A stretch of 37,061 bases of DNA from CG2-30-36-16 sp964372115 (GTDB lineage Bacteria; Bacteroidota; Ignavibacteria; Ignavibacteriales; Ignavibacteriaceae): NCBI GenBank assembly GCA_964372115.1, contig CAYJPN010000047.1, positions 1 through 37,061 on the forward strand. The letters run 5' to 3'. The notes under the pieces are model-generated. The model was not told the origin of the DNA. It saw only the letters and a program-made list of their open reading frames with translations, and made no database searches. Made by a program: the position numbers and the translations under genes. Of this stretch, positions 9,156 to 17,465 are shown piece after piece (within the stretch, counting starts at the first letter, position 1; the number at the start of each line of letters is the position of its first letter).

Positions 9156-9180
9156 GGCTGCCCGGTCATTGTGAGCAGCC
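9156..9180. terminator. Hairpin between convergent priA and Yip1-family genes
   Basis: GGCTGC (9156-9161) and GCAGCC (9175-9180) make a perfect 6-bp GC-rich stem with a 13-nt loop, placed in the 40-bp gap between converging genes. There is no T-tract on either side, so it is only a possible bidirectional transcription end. Confidence 0.35.
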
Positions 9181-9193
9181 CAAAACCATTCGA

Positions 9194-10009
9194 CTAAAAA
9201 TTAAACCCGATTGCAAATAATATTAAACCGGTAATAATCCAAACACCAAAAGAAAGAATATAATATTTTGTGTTTGATTCGGCTTTAAACATTTTTGCAA
9301 GCGCAATACTAAGCACAGCATAAAACCATATCGATATAGGGTCGATATACGAAAGCAGTAATCCTGTTATTGATTTTCTATCTGCTCCTATCACCGAGGC
9401 AACGCTCGTATCCATAAAAAGTTTGCCGAGTAAAATAGCAAGCAATGTTGCTACCAATGCCTGTACTGCTAAGATGTAATGGGGAAGACCATAGGCAGTC
9501 ATTGCAGAAGTAAATGTTCCATCACCTTTAAAGGCGTATTTTGCAAGGAGGAAGAAAATTAACACAAAGATAAAAAAGAAAACAAAACGGGCAACAATAA
9601 TTCCAACAGATGAGATTACCATACCAAATGGACCGCTCATCATCTCAATGCCCTGCCGCATTGCGTTGCTCTGCTGATCAGCCTGCTCTGCTGTAATTTC
9701 ACCATTTTTCACTTTTTTCTGCAGTTCAACTTCCTGTTTTTTTATCTGTTCCATCTGTTTATCTTTTATTAAAAAAGATGTTTCAGAATTGCTCATTAGA
9801 ACAATGTTCGAAATGATTGAAACGACTATAACAAGTAAAAGAGGTAGCAGCCAGTCGCTTGTTCGGGGCGGAAAGAGGGCAGTTTGTTTAAATGTTGCAC
9901 CGGGTTCAGTGAACACACCCGTCATCTTATCGGAGTGAGTCAATTCGTCCTGCATATCCGGGTCTTGAGGATTATCGTGAACATCGATATTTGTATCGTC
10001 ATTATCCAT
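9194..10009 (-). CDS. Yip1-family integral membrane protein
   Basis: The 271-residue protein has an acidic hydrophilic N-terminus (about 1-45, many D residues), a first membrane segment (about 55-75), a K/E-rich cytoplasmic-type helix (about 80-115), and then four further hydrophobic segments. The opening TGVFTEPGATF followed by DWLLPLLLV is typical of bacterial Yip1/YIF1-domain proteins, in which a loop with a conserved F-x-x-P-x-x-T/A-F pattern precedes five membrane spans. Members are widespread and have no established function in bacteria. It converges on priA and is not linked to an operon. Confidence 0.75.
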   Translation of the reverse strand: MDNDDTNIDVHDNPQDPDMQDELTHSDKMTGVFTEPGATFKQTALFPPRTSDWLLPLLLVIVVSIISNIVLMSNSETSFLIKDKQMEQIKKQEVELQKKVKNGEITAEQADQQSNAMRQGIEMMSGPFGMVISSVGIIVARFVFFFIFVLIFFLLAKYAFKGDGTFTSAMTAYGLPHYILAVQALVATLLAILLGKLFMDTSVASVIGADRKSITGLLLSYIDPISIWFYAVLSIALAKMFKAESNTKYYILSFGVWIITGLILFAIGFNF

Positions 10010-10444
10010 TAGTGCCTCATATGAATTTGTGAAAGAATGGCAAAAAATTATCTATTGTTGGGGTAAAAAACAAATGTTTTTGTAAGAAATATTTTTATTT
10101 CAATTTACATGCTAAATAATTTGCACATTTACGATGGTGAAAAAATTGATGCTATTCAATTGTTCTCTGAAAATTTTCTTTTCAAATTAAATATGGAAGC
10201 TTGAATTATAAAGATTAGTCGAAAAGTTATTGCAAATATCTTTCCGAAGTGTCCGTCCTGTAAAATGTATTAAAAGATGTTTTATGGGACAATATTCAAC
10301 TGAGCCTCAAAATATGAAATGGAATAGAGAGTAAATTTGAGATAAAATTCGGTATAATTAATTTCGCTTTTGTTATTGCTTGTTGAGTGCTCTAAATAAA
10401 ATGCTCTACTTATCCGATAATAAAATTAAAAACGGATCGGAACT
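10010..10444. other. Intergenic region without recognisable genes
   Basis: This 435-bp AT-rich gap lies between the divergent Yip1-family and PEGA lipoprotein genes and presumably carries both promoters. The closest match to a Bacteroidota -7 box on the plus strand is TAATTTCG near 10358, one base off TAnnTTTG. No RNA gene, repeat or convincing small ORF was seen. Confidence 0.5.
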
Positions 10445-10846
10445 ATGAAAAGACTAATGCTCGGGATAACTGTAGCAACAAGCATGATGCTATTCAGTGC
10501 ATGTTCTACGGTACTGAACACAACAACACAGGACGTCGATTTAAAAACTACTCCCTCAAACGCCATCATAACAATAGATGGCAAAAAATTCGGAACATCT
10601 CCTCAAATAGTAAATATTGACCGCGGGCGCGATCATGTTGTTAGGTTTGAATTAGATGGTTATGATTTATATGAAATTCAACTCACACGCAAAATGTCAT
10701 CATGGTACTGGCTTAACGCGCTCAATGGGTTTATCCCCGGTATGTTAATCGATTGGTATACAGGTTCAATGTATTATCTACTTCCTAACGAAATTGCGGT
10801 CGAATTAACTCAGGCTAAAGTAGTAGAACCAAAAAAGAAGAGATAA
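10445..10846 (+). CDS. PEGA-domain lipoprotein
   Basis: The 133-residue protein starts with a lipoprotein signal ending in LFSAC (Cys at residue 20). The segment VDLKTTPSNAIITIDGKK followed by FGTSP and HVVRFELDGYD is a PEGA domain (about 32-82), a small beta-sandwich found in envelope proteins. Two hydrophobic, tryptophan-containing stretches follow (WYWLNALNGFIPGMLIDWY, about 86-106), as in a common PEGA lipoprotein subfamily. GGAAC precedes the ATG. Its function is unknown; an outer-membrane or periplasmic structural role is likely. Confidence 0.8.
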   Translation: MKRLMLGITVATSMMLFSACSTVLNTTTQDVDLKTTPSNAIITIDGKKFGTSPQIVNIDRGRDHVVRFELDGYDLYEIQLTRKMSSWYWLNALNGFIPGMLIDWYTGSMYYLLPNEIAVELTQAKVVEPKKKR

Positions 10847-10871
10847 AAATTTCTGCCAGGTTCGAGTTACT

Positions 10872-10892
10872 AAGTAAAAAGTAAAAAGTTAA
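10872..10892. repeat. Short 7-bp tandem repeat (AAGTAAA-like)
   Basis: Two exact AAGTAAA units (10872-10885) and one altered unit AAGTTAA lie just downstream of the PEGA lipoprotein gene. The period is the same as in the coding repeat at 3404-3438 but the unit differs by one base. Confidence 0.5.
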
Positions 10893-10998
10893 AAGAGTTT
10901 TGATGAGTGGGTACTGTGATAAAAAAATCTACAAAAAGAAGGAATTACTTTAAAACAAGTAAACTAATTGAACCGGGGAAAGGAATAATTGCCAGAAA

Positions 10999-13239
10999 TT
11001 ATTTTTCGTCAGCCGAAGGTAAAGTGAAAATAAATTTACTTCCTACTCCAACTTCACTCTCAACTCTAATTTTGCCTTCGTTTTTTTCAATCAATTCTTT
11101 GCAAAGAAGCAGACCTAAACCTGTTCCAAGTTCGTTTGCAGTACCTTTTGTACTAACATTTTCGTCAATCTTAAATAGTTTTTCGAGGGTATCTTGTCTA
11201 ATTCCGACGCCAGTATCAGTGACTGATATTTCAACAAAGTCGTTCTCAGCTTTTGCGGCAAGAGTAATTTTTCCGCCGGTGTTTGTAAATTTGATGGCAT
11301 TAAAAATTAAATTTCTTACAACAGTTGATAACATATTTTTATCTGCTTTCACAGCTATTTTGTTACCAATTGATATTTCAAAATTTATCTGTTTATTTAT
11401 AGCTGCCTGTGTTAACAATGAAATTGTGAGCTGCAAATCCTGCAGAAGGTCAAAATTTGTCGGGTTAAAGCTGATTCGTCCTGTTTGAATTCTTGACCAT
11501 TCAAGTAAATTTTCCAAAAGTGAAAAAGTGTTACGGCTGAGTTCGTCAATATGCTTTATAAAAAGCTGCTTCTCTTCTTCCAACAGATTGCTGTACTCAG
11601 TGGTTAAAATTTGTAAATAACCGAGCAAACCTTGAAACGGACTTTTTAAGTCGTGCGCTACAATTGAGAAAAATCTATCTTTTGTATGATTTAATTCTTT
11701 TAGCTCTTCCGCGTATTTTTTGATGGCTTCGGAATTTCTTTTTCTTTCAATTACAAGCGCAATTTGTTCTGAAACAAATATTAATACCTGTTTTTCGGCT
11801 TCTCCGTAAGTTTCAGGGTTATCGTAATCTTGAACAACAATAACACCGATTGTTTTACCGCTAACCTTGAGTGGAACGCCGAGCCATATTTCAGTTGGTG
11901 TTCCGATTAGTTCAACTTCACCGGTTTCTCTTAAAGCCAAATCCGTTTTTGCATCCACTAATATTGGCTCTCCGGTTCTGAGCACATATTCTGTTAAACC
12001 TTTTCCAAGTTTTTTGGGCGCATACGGAGGATCAAATTCATCTACCATATAAGGAAACGAGAGCAATTCAAGAACTTCATCGTATACCGCAATATAAATG
12101 TTTTTTACAATCATCAATGTTGCCACAGCTTCATGTATCTTTTTATACAACATATCCATATCGGAGGCGCTGTGTGCCGATTCCGAAATTTGATAGAGAG
12201 CATCGCGCAGACGCTCGGATTTTTTTTGTTCTGTAATATCTCTCCAAACGGTGTGAAGAATTATATTATCACCGTCAATTTTTATAGTAGTAAGCAGTAC
12301 TTCAACCGGGAAAACTTCACCGTCAGCTTTTTTATGTTCCCACTCAAAACGATGGCTCCCTTTTTCAAGAGCGATGCTCATCATCTCATTTGCTTTTTCA
12401 AAAGAAGCTTTTCCATCAGACTGCATTTCGGGTGATAATGCCGAGGGGTGGGTATTAAGTAATTCTTTTTTGTTTTTATAACGGAGCAATTTTACAGTTG
12501 CTGCGTTACAGTCGATAAAACTTCCGTTAAAAATTATTAAGTGAGCATCGTCTGATTTTTCAAACAAATTCATGTATTTGTTCTCACTTTCCTGATGAAC
12601 TTTTTCCAGATGTTTTCGCTCAGTAACATCCCGGAAATTCCATACGCGCCCCAAAATTTTATCATTAAATTTTTGAGGAAAAGAAAGCCGTTCGAAATAC
12701 CTTCCGTCTTTAAATTCAAGAACATCATAACTTTCTAACTCAGGATTTGCGTAAAGACCTTCAACTTTTTTTATAAACGCATCCGGGTCTTTAAGCTGAT
12801 CTAAAATAAAAGCGAGCAATTTTTTATCGTCATTCAAATCAATGAGCGTTTGAGGGATATTCCACAATTTTGCAAATTTTTTGTTTGATTTTGAAACTTT
12901 ACCGTTGTTATCTACTACAAGTATTCCATCTGCAGTAGATTCGATGATAGAATCGAGAAGTGAATGTATGTAACCATTATCATTCTCAATTTCGTCTTTG
13001 TTTGAGATATACTGTGAACGGTATTTTTTAATAAGATAAAATGAGGCGAAAGAAGAAATTATTAATACGAAAGCAATAGTGATTAGATGAGACTGCCAGA
13101 TGGTAATTTCTGAAAATAATAATTGTTTAACCATCTCCAAAATAGCCATGGTAATTGTACTTATAAAAAGTACATTAAATAGAAGAAACACGAAACTATT
13201 TTGCTTGTTTGAAGCAGTTTTTTTTGAACGGGTATTCAT
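10999..13239 (-). CDS. Membrane histidine kinase with PAS-PAS-GAF sensor modules
   Basis: The 746-residue sensor kinase has two N-terminal membrane helices (about 15-40 and 51-75) with almost no periplasmic loop, so it senses from the membrane or cytosol. Then come PAS1 (about 88-210), PAS2 (about 218-340, ending in the PAC motif WRDITEQKK) and GAF (about 345-505). The HisKA domain has the phospho-acceptor H529 in VAHDLKSP. The HATPase domain (about 630-742) has the N box RNLIFNAIKFTN, G1 DTGVGI and G2 GTGLGL. It ends in the ATPase domain with no receiver, and no response regulator is adjacent, so its partner is unknown. It is transcribed in the same direction as the hydrolase cluster but a 369-bp gap separates them. 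Candidate partners in the window are the regulators at 22688-23122 and 25970-26629. Confidence 0.93.
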   Translation of the reverse strand: MNTRSKKTASNKQNSFVFLLFNVLFISTITMAILEMVKQLLFSEITIWQSHLITIAFVLIISSFASFYLIKKYRSQYISNKDEIENDNGYIHSLLDSIIESTADGILVVDNNGKVSKSNKKFAKLWNIPQTLIDLNDDKKLLAFILDQLKDPDAFIKKVEGLYANPELESYDVLEFKDGRYFERLSFPQKFNDKILGRVWNFRDVTERKHLEKVHQESENKYMNLFEKSDDAHLIIFNGSFIDCNAATVKLLRYKNKKELLNTHPSALSPEMQSDGKASFEKANEMMSIALEKGSHRFEWEHKKADGEVFPVEVLLTTIKIDGDNIILHTVWRDITEQKKSERLRDALYQISESAHSASDMDMLYKKIHEAVATLMIVKNIYIAVYDEVLELLSFPYMVDEFDPPYAPKKLGKGLTEYVLRTGEPILVDAKTDLALRETGEVELIGTPTEIWLGVPLKVSGKTIGVIVVQDYDNPETYGEAEKQVLIFVSEQIALVIERKRNSEAIKKYAEELKELNHTKDRFFSIVAHDLKSPFQGLLGYLQILTTEYSNLLEEEKQLFIKHIDELSRNTFSLLENLLEWSRIQTGRISFNPTNFDLLQDLQLTISLLTQAAINKQINFEISIGNKIAVKADKNMLSTVVRNLIFNAIKFTNTGGKITLAAKAENDFVEISVTDTGVGIRQDTLEKLFKIDENVSTKGTANELGTGLGLLLCKELIEKNEGKIRVESEVGVGSKFIFTLPSADEK

Positions 13240-13608
13240 CTGGAATTATGTCTATTTATATTAAATTTTTTTTGGCAATACAATTTATTAAAAATTTGTT
13301 CTATATCCTCACATTATTTTTAAGGAACTGTTGCTGCGAATCTCACACTTTCTTTATGATCGAAAATAATAACAAAATGTTTAATGATTATCAATTAATC
13401 TTTATGGCAAAAATTGCATCGATTTTTTTCAGTAGAAAGAAGTGCTCTTTTTTTTATTCAAAATTGTCGGCAGGTAAGCCGCCGTTTTTAGGAGCGAAGT
13501 GAAAATTTATTCAATATGATTCATGCATCCAAGAAATACTTCATCCAGCCTTTATAAACTTGCTTCAAATTATAAGGTTCTATTGTCCGGAATTTATCGC
13601 TCGCAATT
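13240..13608. other. Intergenic region upstream of the PAS-GAF kinase
   Basis: This 369-bp AT-rich gap lies between two minus-strand genes. No strict TAnnTTTG box is present on the minus strand. A short CGGC/GCCG stem (13468-13481) followed by T residues on the plus strand is too weak to call. Nothing else recognisable was seen. Confidence 0.4.
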
Positions 13609-14856
13609 CTATTTATATTTTCCGGCACAAACAATATACAGTTTTCCGTTACTGCCGGTAGTTAACTTGTAATAGGTTGTTTTATAATAGAGTCCTCCCT
13701 CCCCCGGTTTTGTATAGATATAATCTTCCCACCCGATTCCGTTAGTAAGTGCGCCGGTTAAAATTTCATCCCTGAATAATTTACCGGCAACATCAGGTTT
13801 ACCTTTAAAATTACTACCGACTAATAAACTATTTGTAGCATGGGCTACTATTGTCAATGATGTATCATAAACAAAGGCGTATAACGCAGGGAAGTTGGCA
13901 TCACGATAAGGCTGTTCAGAATTATTTATTTTTACAAAAGTACCCGGCGCATCAGAACCGATGTTGACCGAGGTCGTATTTACAAGAGTGATTACCTGTT
14001 CGTTTGTAATGCCGTCATCACTATGGTTAATAATGTTATAGTTTGATATAATTTTATCATAAACACTACTTCCGTCAGTTGTTTTGTCATCCTTTAAATC
14101 ATTCAAAGCATTTTGAAAGTATGTGATAATATCATTGGATGTATTGATGTTGAAAGCATAATATAATTCATTCACCTTCATCACAAAAGAAATCTTAAAA
14201 TCCGACTGGTTCAGACTCATTCCACTGATCACAAGATTGTGCCCGATCTCAGAATACGCTATGCAGTCAACGGCGCCGCTTTGAAGTTTGGAATAAAGAT
14301 CGTCCACATTTTCAGCAAGAATTAATTTATCTTGACTAATTCCAAAACCTACAAGAAGTTGAATGCTGCTGTAATCTTTTATCACACCTATTTTGTAATT
14401 GATGAGATCGCTTGTAGAATTTATTGTAACATTTGCGTTTGAAAGAGAAATCAGAACATCCTTCTGAGGTGCGATTGGTCCAACCCACTTAAACAGGTTT
14501 TCCCGCTCAGCATTTCTAACGGTAGAAAAAAGCATTGTATTTGCTGACCCGAGTGTTGTTTGATATGCGGCGCTCCAATCGCTCATTACAACTTTTTGCC
14601 TGTTAATATTTACGTTCATTTTGATGAAAAGCTGATCCAAAATGTCGATAGACACGCCGTATAAATTCCCGTTTTCTTCATAATTAAATGGAGGATAGTT
14701 TTCTGTGTAATATGTGATATTTTTTATATTCTCAGACAACCCGGTATTATTGGAAGCAACCGGATTTCTATCGGAACAGGAGATAAGTAAAAGTGGAGTG
14801 CACAGAAAAATTAGAATCTGAACACTAAGTAAAATATTAAAAAAGTATTTTTTCAT
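13609..14856 (-). CDS. Lipoprotein fusing an SBP_bac_3 solute-binding domain to a Cache sensor domain
   Basis: The 415-residue product has a lipoprotein signal (lipobox LLISC, then SDRNPVASN). Residues about 45-270 are a family-3 extracellular solute-binding domain, the amino-acid-binding type. They start with the characteristic ITYYTENYPPFNY, then YGVSIDILDQLF, with KIGVIKDYSS at the second lobe and GAVDCIAYSE. The C-terminal part (about 280-415) matches a single Cache module: YAFVYDTSLTIVAHATN, SNFKGKPD, a tryptophan-tyrosine strand and TKPGEGG, ending IVCAGKYK. Both parts are ligand-binding modules, yet there is no transporter gene nearby, so it is more likely a sensor or delivery protein. 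AAGGTG precedes the ATG. The Cache part resembles the stand-alone Cache lipoprotein at 22178-22687. Confidence 0.85.
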   Translation of the reverse strand: MKKYFFNILLSVQILIFLCTPLLLISCSDRNPVASNNTGLSENIKNITYYTENYPPFNYEENGNLYGVSIDILDQLFIKMNVNINRQKVVMSDWSAAYQTTLGSANTMLFSTVRNAERENLFKWVGPIAPQKDVLISLSNANVTINSTSDLINYKIGVIKDYSSIQLLVGFGISQDKLILAENVDDLYSKLQSGAVDCIAYSEIGHNLVISGMSLNQSDFKISFVMKVNELYYAFNINTSNDIITYFQNALNDLKDDKTTDGSSVYDKIISNYNIINHSDDGITNEQVITLVNTTSVNIGSDAPGTFVKINNSEQPYRDANFPALYAFVYDTSLTIVAHATNSLLVGSNFKGKPDVAGKLFRDEILTGALTNGIGWEDYIYTKPGEGGLYYKTTYYKLTTGSNGKLYIVCAGKYK

Positions 14857-14898
14857 GGAAACACCTTATAAAGTATAGAACGAAACTAAGGTTTTTTA

Positions 14899-14969
14899 TT
14901 ATTTCATCAAAACAAATTTCTTTACATCAGAAAATTCCCGGCGTGTAATCTATTTAAATATATGCCGAA
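14899..14969 (-). pseudogene. Decayed remnant of a T9SS C-terminal sorting domain
   Basis: On the minus strand one frame reads FGIYLNRLHAGNF and the next reads FSDVKKFVLMK followed by TAA at 14899-14901. Joined, they match the usual end of an Ignavibacteria T9SS sorting domain (SGIY...L..G.FSDVKKFVLMK). The two frames are offset by a single base at a T run near 14931, and no open reading frame supports the rest of such a gene upstream. This looks like the tail of a lost secreted-protein gene. Confidence 0.45.
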
Positions 14970-15064
14970 CCGATATTTAACCTGTTAACTCAATTGGCTC
15001 CATTTGAGTGAAAATTAATGTACGGCGACAGTTAACAATTGGAAAATTCCGGGCAACTTTATTT

Positions 15065-16183
15065 TCATTCAAAATTAACAATTGAATATTGCTCCATCAT
15101 TGCATTGGTAACTATAGTTGGCGCAGTGGGGCCTGTTCCAAAATCGCCAACTTTTGTGTACTTCTTCAATACAAATGGGAGTCCATTAGAAAAAAGAACA
15201 TCCGTTCCGTCTGTAATTTGAAAATGTAAGTGTGGGGCATCAGAGTTTCCTGAATTCCCCAACAAGGCGACCGGATCACCTTCCTTAATCACATCGCCGG
15301 TATTAACCATAAATGAGTTTGGAACACAATGACAATAAAACGCGTAACGTCCTCCACCAATATCTAAGATCAAATAGTTGCCGCCGTATTCATCAATCGT
15401 ATTAAGAGGTACATTGTGAGCATCACCGTTATTTTCAGGTCTACCGTCTTTTATAGAAATTACAGTTCCATTAGCAACAGCATAAAGAGTGTCTTTATAA
15501 TTAAAATAAGACTCATTTACTTTTGGATCTCCATTTAATATATCAGTCATTTCAGAATTCAACTTCAAATTATCGAATGCAAATCGTTCTCCCCGAGCAA
15601 TTTTTCCATTAATAAAAAACAGCATATAAAAATGATAATCCATCGTCGACTGATTTATGAATGCCCAATTATTTCCTTTTACAGGAGAGGAAATAACCAA
15701 TGGGCTTTCACTCAAGCGGGGAGAAAAAGAGCCGCCTTCAACAGCAACATCTTTGTTCTGCACGGTATCTCTAAACATAAAACGGTGGGAAACTTTTACC
15801 GGCTTTGCTTGCGCTAATGGTATGGGAAGTTGTATTGATAGATAGTAATTTGAGATATTATCATAAGTAACAAAAGGATTTTGCCCCAGGGGATCTTTAA
15901 AAATAAACGGCAATTCAGATTGATTAATTGTCAGTAATTCAGTTTTTGAGTTATCATCTAAGACAACTATCTGTTGAAGTTTGAGTCCGTCTTTTTCCCA
16001 TTCCCATGTTTTTAAAGTGTATGGTATGCGATAATACATTTCAGTTTGAAAAGGGATATCATTGATAACCACTTCAATTTTTTCTACTGGAGTTGGAATC
16101 GGCTCAACCGGATTGTCTTTTTTACACCCCGCAAAAATGAAACCGATTATTAAAGCAACGGTAATGATTGTTCTGTTTTTCAT
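15065..16183 (-). CDS. M23 (LytM-like) peptidase-family lipoprotein
   Basis: The 372-residue protein carries a lipoprotein signal ending FIFAGC (Cys20) followed by KKDNPVEP. The C-terminal half (about 195-345) is a LytM/M23 fold: ANGTVISIKDG, GGNYLILDI, FYCHC with H285, GDVIKEGDPVALLGNSGNS and the HLHF motif with H318 and H320. M23 enzymes are zinc endopeptidases that cut peptidoglycan cross-bridges or peptides. The first zinc-binding motif HxxxD appears as RFAFD near residue 200, so the expected histidine is an arginine. This substitution occurs in some M23 subgroups and leaves activity uncertain. The N-terminal part (about 30-190) is a beta-rich domain of unknown type. AAAAGGA precedes the ATG. 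It lies in the minus-strand hydrolase cluster, 77 bp after a C45-like gene. Confidence 0.88.
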   Translation of the reverse strand: MKNRTIITVALIIGFIFAGCKKDNPVEPIPTPVEKIEVVINDIPFQTEMYYRIPYTLKTWEWEKDGLKLQQIVVLDDNSKTELLTINQSELPFIFKDPLGQNPFVTYDNISNYYLSIQLPIPLAQAKPVKVSHRFMFRDTVQNKDVAVEGGSFSPRLSESPLVISSPVKGNNWAFINQSTMDYHFYMLFFINGKIARGERFAFDNLKLNSEMTDILNGDPKVNESYFNYKDTLYAVANGTVISIKDGRPENNGDAHNVPLNTIDEYGGNYLILDIGGGRYAFYCHCVPNSFMVNTGDVIKEGDPVALLGNSGNSDAPHLHFQITDGTDVLFSNGLPFVLKKYTKVGDFGTGPTAPTIVTNAMMEQYSIVNFE

Positions 16184-16260
16184 TGATCTATCCTTTTAGT
16201 TTGTTATTGTATAGAGTTTATTATATAGATAAAAATTAATTTTAAATAATTCGCTATTTC

Positions 16261-17439
16261 TTAAAATCGAAGAGTCTTGTAATATCCATAGCATGGATTT
16301 CCTTTATAAAGCCGCCATGATTTATCCTGAAAGTCAAATATTGAGCTGGAAACTGTTTGTGCGTTTTCACCATGTGTGCAAACATAGTTCGGGTAACCAT
16401 CATGGTTGGAAAGCCAGCTTACCATTTTATCCGGATTTACTTGATCGATCTTATTCTTATACTCTTCCGCATACGCAGATAAAATATCATAACGAGCATG
16501 CGTGGTTCCGTCGGGAGATTGAGGTAAATTCAACATAGTTGGGAGAATCAGATGATTTGTATGAACATAAAATCCGTTCAGTTCTTTTGATTCTGAAGCG
16601 CCTGTAGTAAACTCAACTGCATGGATCTTGTTTTCTGTAAAAGAACCAACTTGATAGTGTTCGGCATAACCAGAAGGAAACTTTAATGCGGTAACAGCAC
16701 CCGCAAGGTTTTCCTGATCTAATATTGAACGTGCTAGAAACATCCATGGTGCGCTATCATTTACTTCCAAGGATGATATAAAGTTGCCCGTTTCAACTAA
16801 TCCAGCTTCATTCATTCCTGGGGGTATCCCAAATATTAATCCTGGATAGTTTAGTCCAATAAATGTGGGCTTCCCCGGAACAGATACTTTAACAACATAC
16901 ATTAAGTCCGCCATCTTTTTGTCAAAATCCTCGTTATGCGCCATTATAGTTCTAGTACTGCTTGAGTATGATATATCAGAACATCCGAAGTGAGGGATCT
17001 TTATTGGGATATTTCCTCCACTTGTTGCATGTCGTATCATAATTTCCATTATCAAATTAAAACACATTATTGTTTTAAATGGAATTCCGGTACCATCTGC
17101 CATCCCTTTCAATTCATCTATATATTCTGGAAAGTGTTCAACAGCTGCATCATAAAAGGGGTTAAAATATTTATCCGGTTCGGAATCTGCCAGACCAACT
17201 ATAAACTGAATAGTTTCATTTTGCCTTCTGAAATTTTCCTCAAAAATCGGTTTAAAAAACTCACCCGTTTTCTTCCCAACGTCATAATTTGTTCCTGACA
17301 CCTCCAAATATGGGAACGGCGGAACTTCGGATTGAACAATTGGCGCTACCGGATTTTCATCTTTTTTAGAACAGCCAAGAGGAAGGGATAATCCAAGAGT
17401 AAGGACAGCGCTGTTAGCAAGAAATTTTTTTCTGTTCAT
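16261..17439 (-). CDS. C45-family (penicillin-acyltransferase-like) Ntn hydrolase lipoprotein, copy 1
   Basis: The family is related to isopenicillin-N acyltransferase: self-processing hydrolases with an N-terminal cysteine nucleophile that cut or form amide bonds of acyl-amino compounds. The candidate processing site is FG-C153 in FGCSDISYSSS, followed by the family-typical AHNEDFD. Other family features are the N-terminal PYLEVSGTNYDVGKKTGE, ADGTGIPFKTI and GMNEAGLVETGN. The export signal is of MNRKKFLANS type with a lipobox GLSLPLGC followed by SKKDENPVAP. An in-frame ATG at 17469 overlaps the S41 stop by ATGA, but the ATG at 17439 was chosen: AAAGGA lies before it and the paralogue at 19227-20447 begins with the same MNRKK. 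The true substrate is unknown. Together the two copies flank an S41 peptidase gene. Confidence 0.85.
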   Translation of the reverse strand: MNRKKFLANSAVLTLGLSLPLGCSKKDENPVAPIVQSEVPPFPYLEVSGTNYDVGKKTGEFFKPIFEENFRRQNETIQFIVGLADSEPDKYFNPFYDAAVEHFPEYIDELKGMADGTGIPFKTIMCFNLIMEIMIRHATSGGNIPIKIPHFGCSDISYSSSTRTIMAHNEDFDKKMADLMYVVKVSVPGKPTFIGLNYPGLIFGIPPGMNEAGLVETGNFISSLEVNDSAPWMFLARSILDQENLAGAVTALKFPSGYAEHYQVGSFTENKIHAVEFTTGASESKELNGFYVHTNHLILPTMLNLPQSPDGTTHARYDILSAYAEEYKNKIDQVNPDKMVSWLSNHDGYPNYVCTHGENAQTVSSSIFDFQDKSWRLYKGNPCYGYYKTLRF

Positions 17440-17465
17440 TTTTTTTCCTTTAAATTGTAAAAAAT

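Noticed and set aside
10907..11488. Long plus-strand open frame of 193 codons
   Set aside because: It lies antisense over the conserved HATPase and HisKA part of the histidine kinase and has no family features, so it is a shadow.
13468..13481. CGGC/GCCG stem followed by T residues
   Set aside because: A 4-bp stem is too short and sits in a promoter region rather than behind a plus-strand gene.
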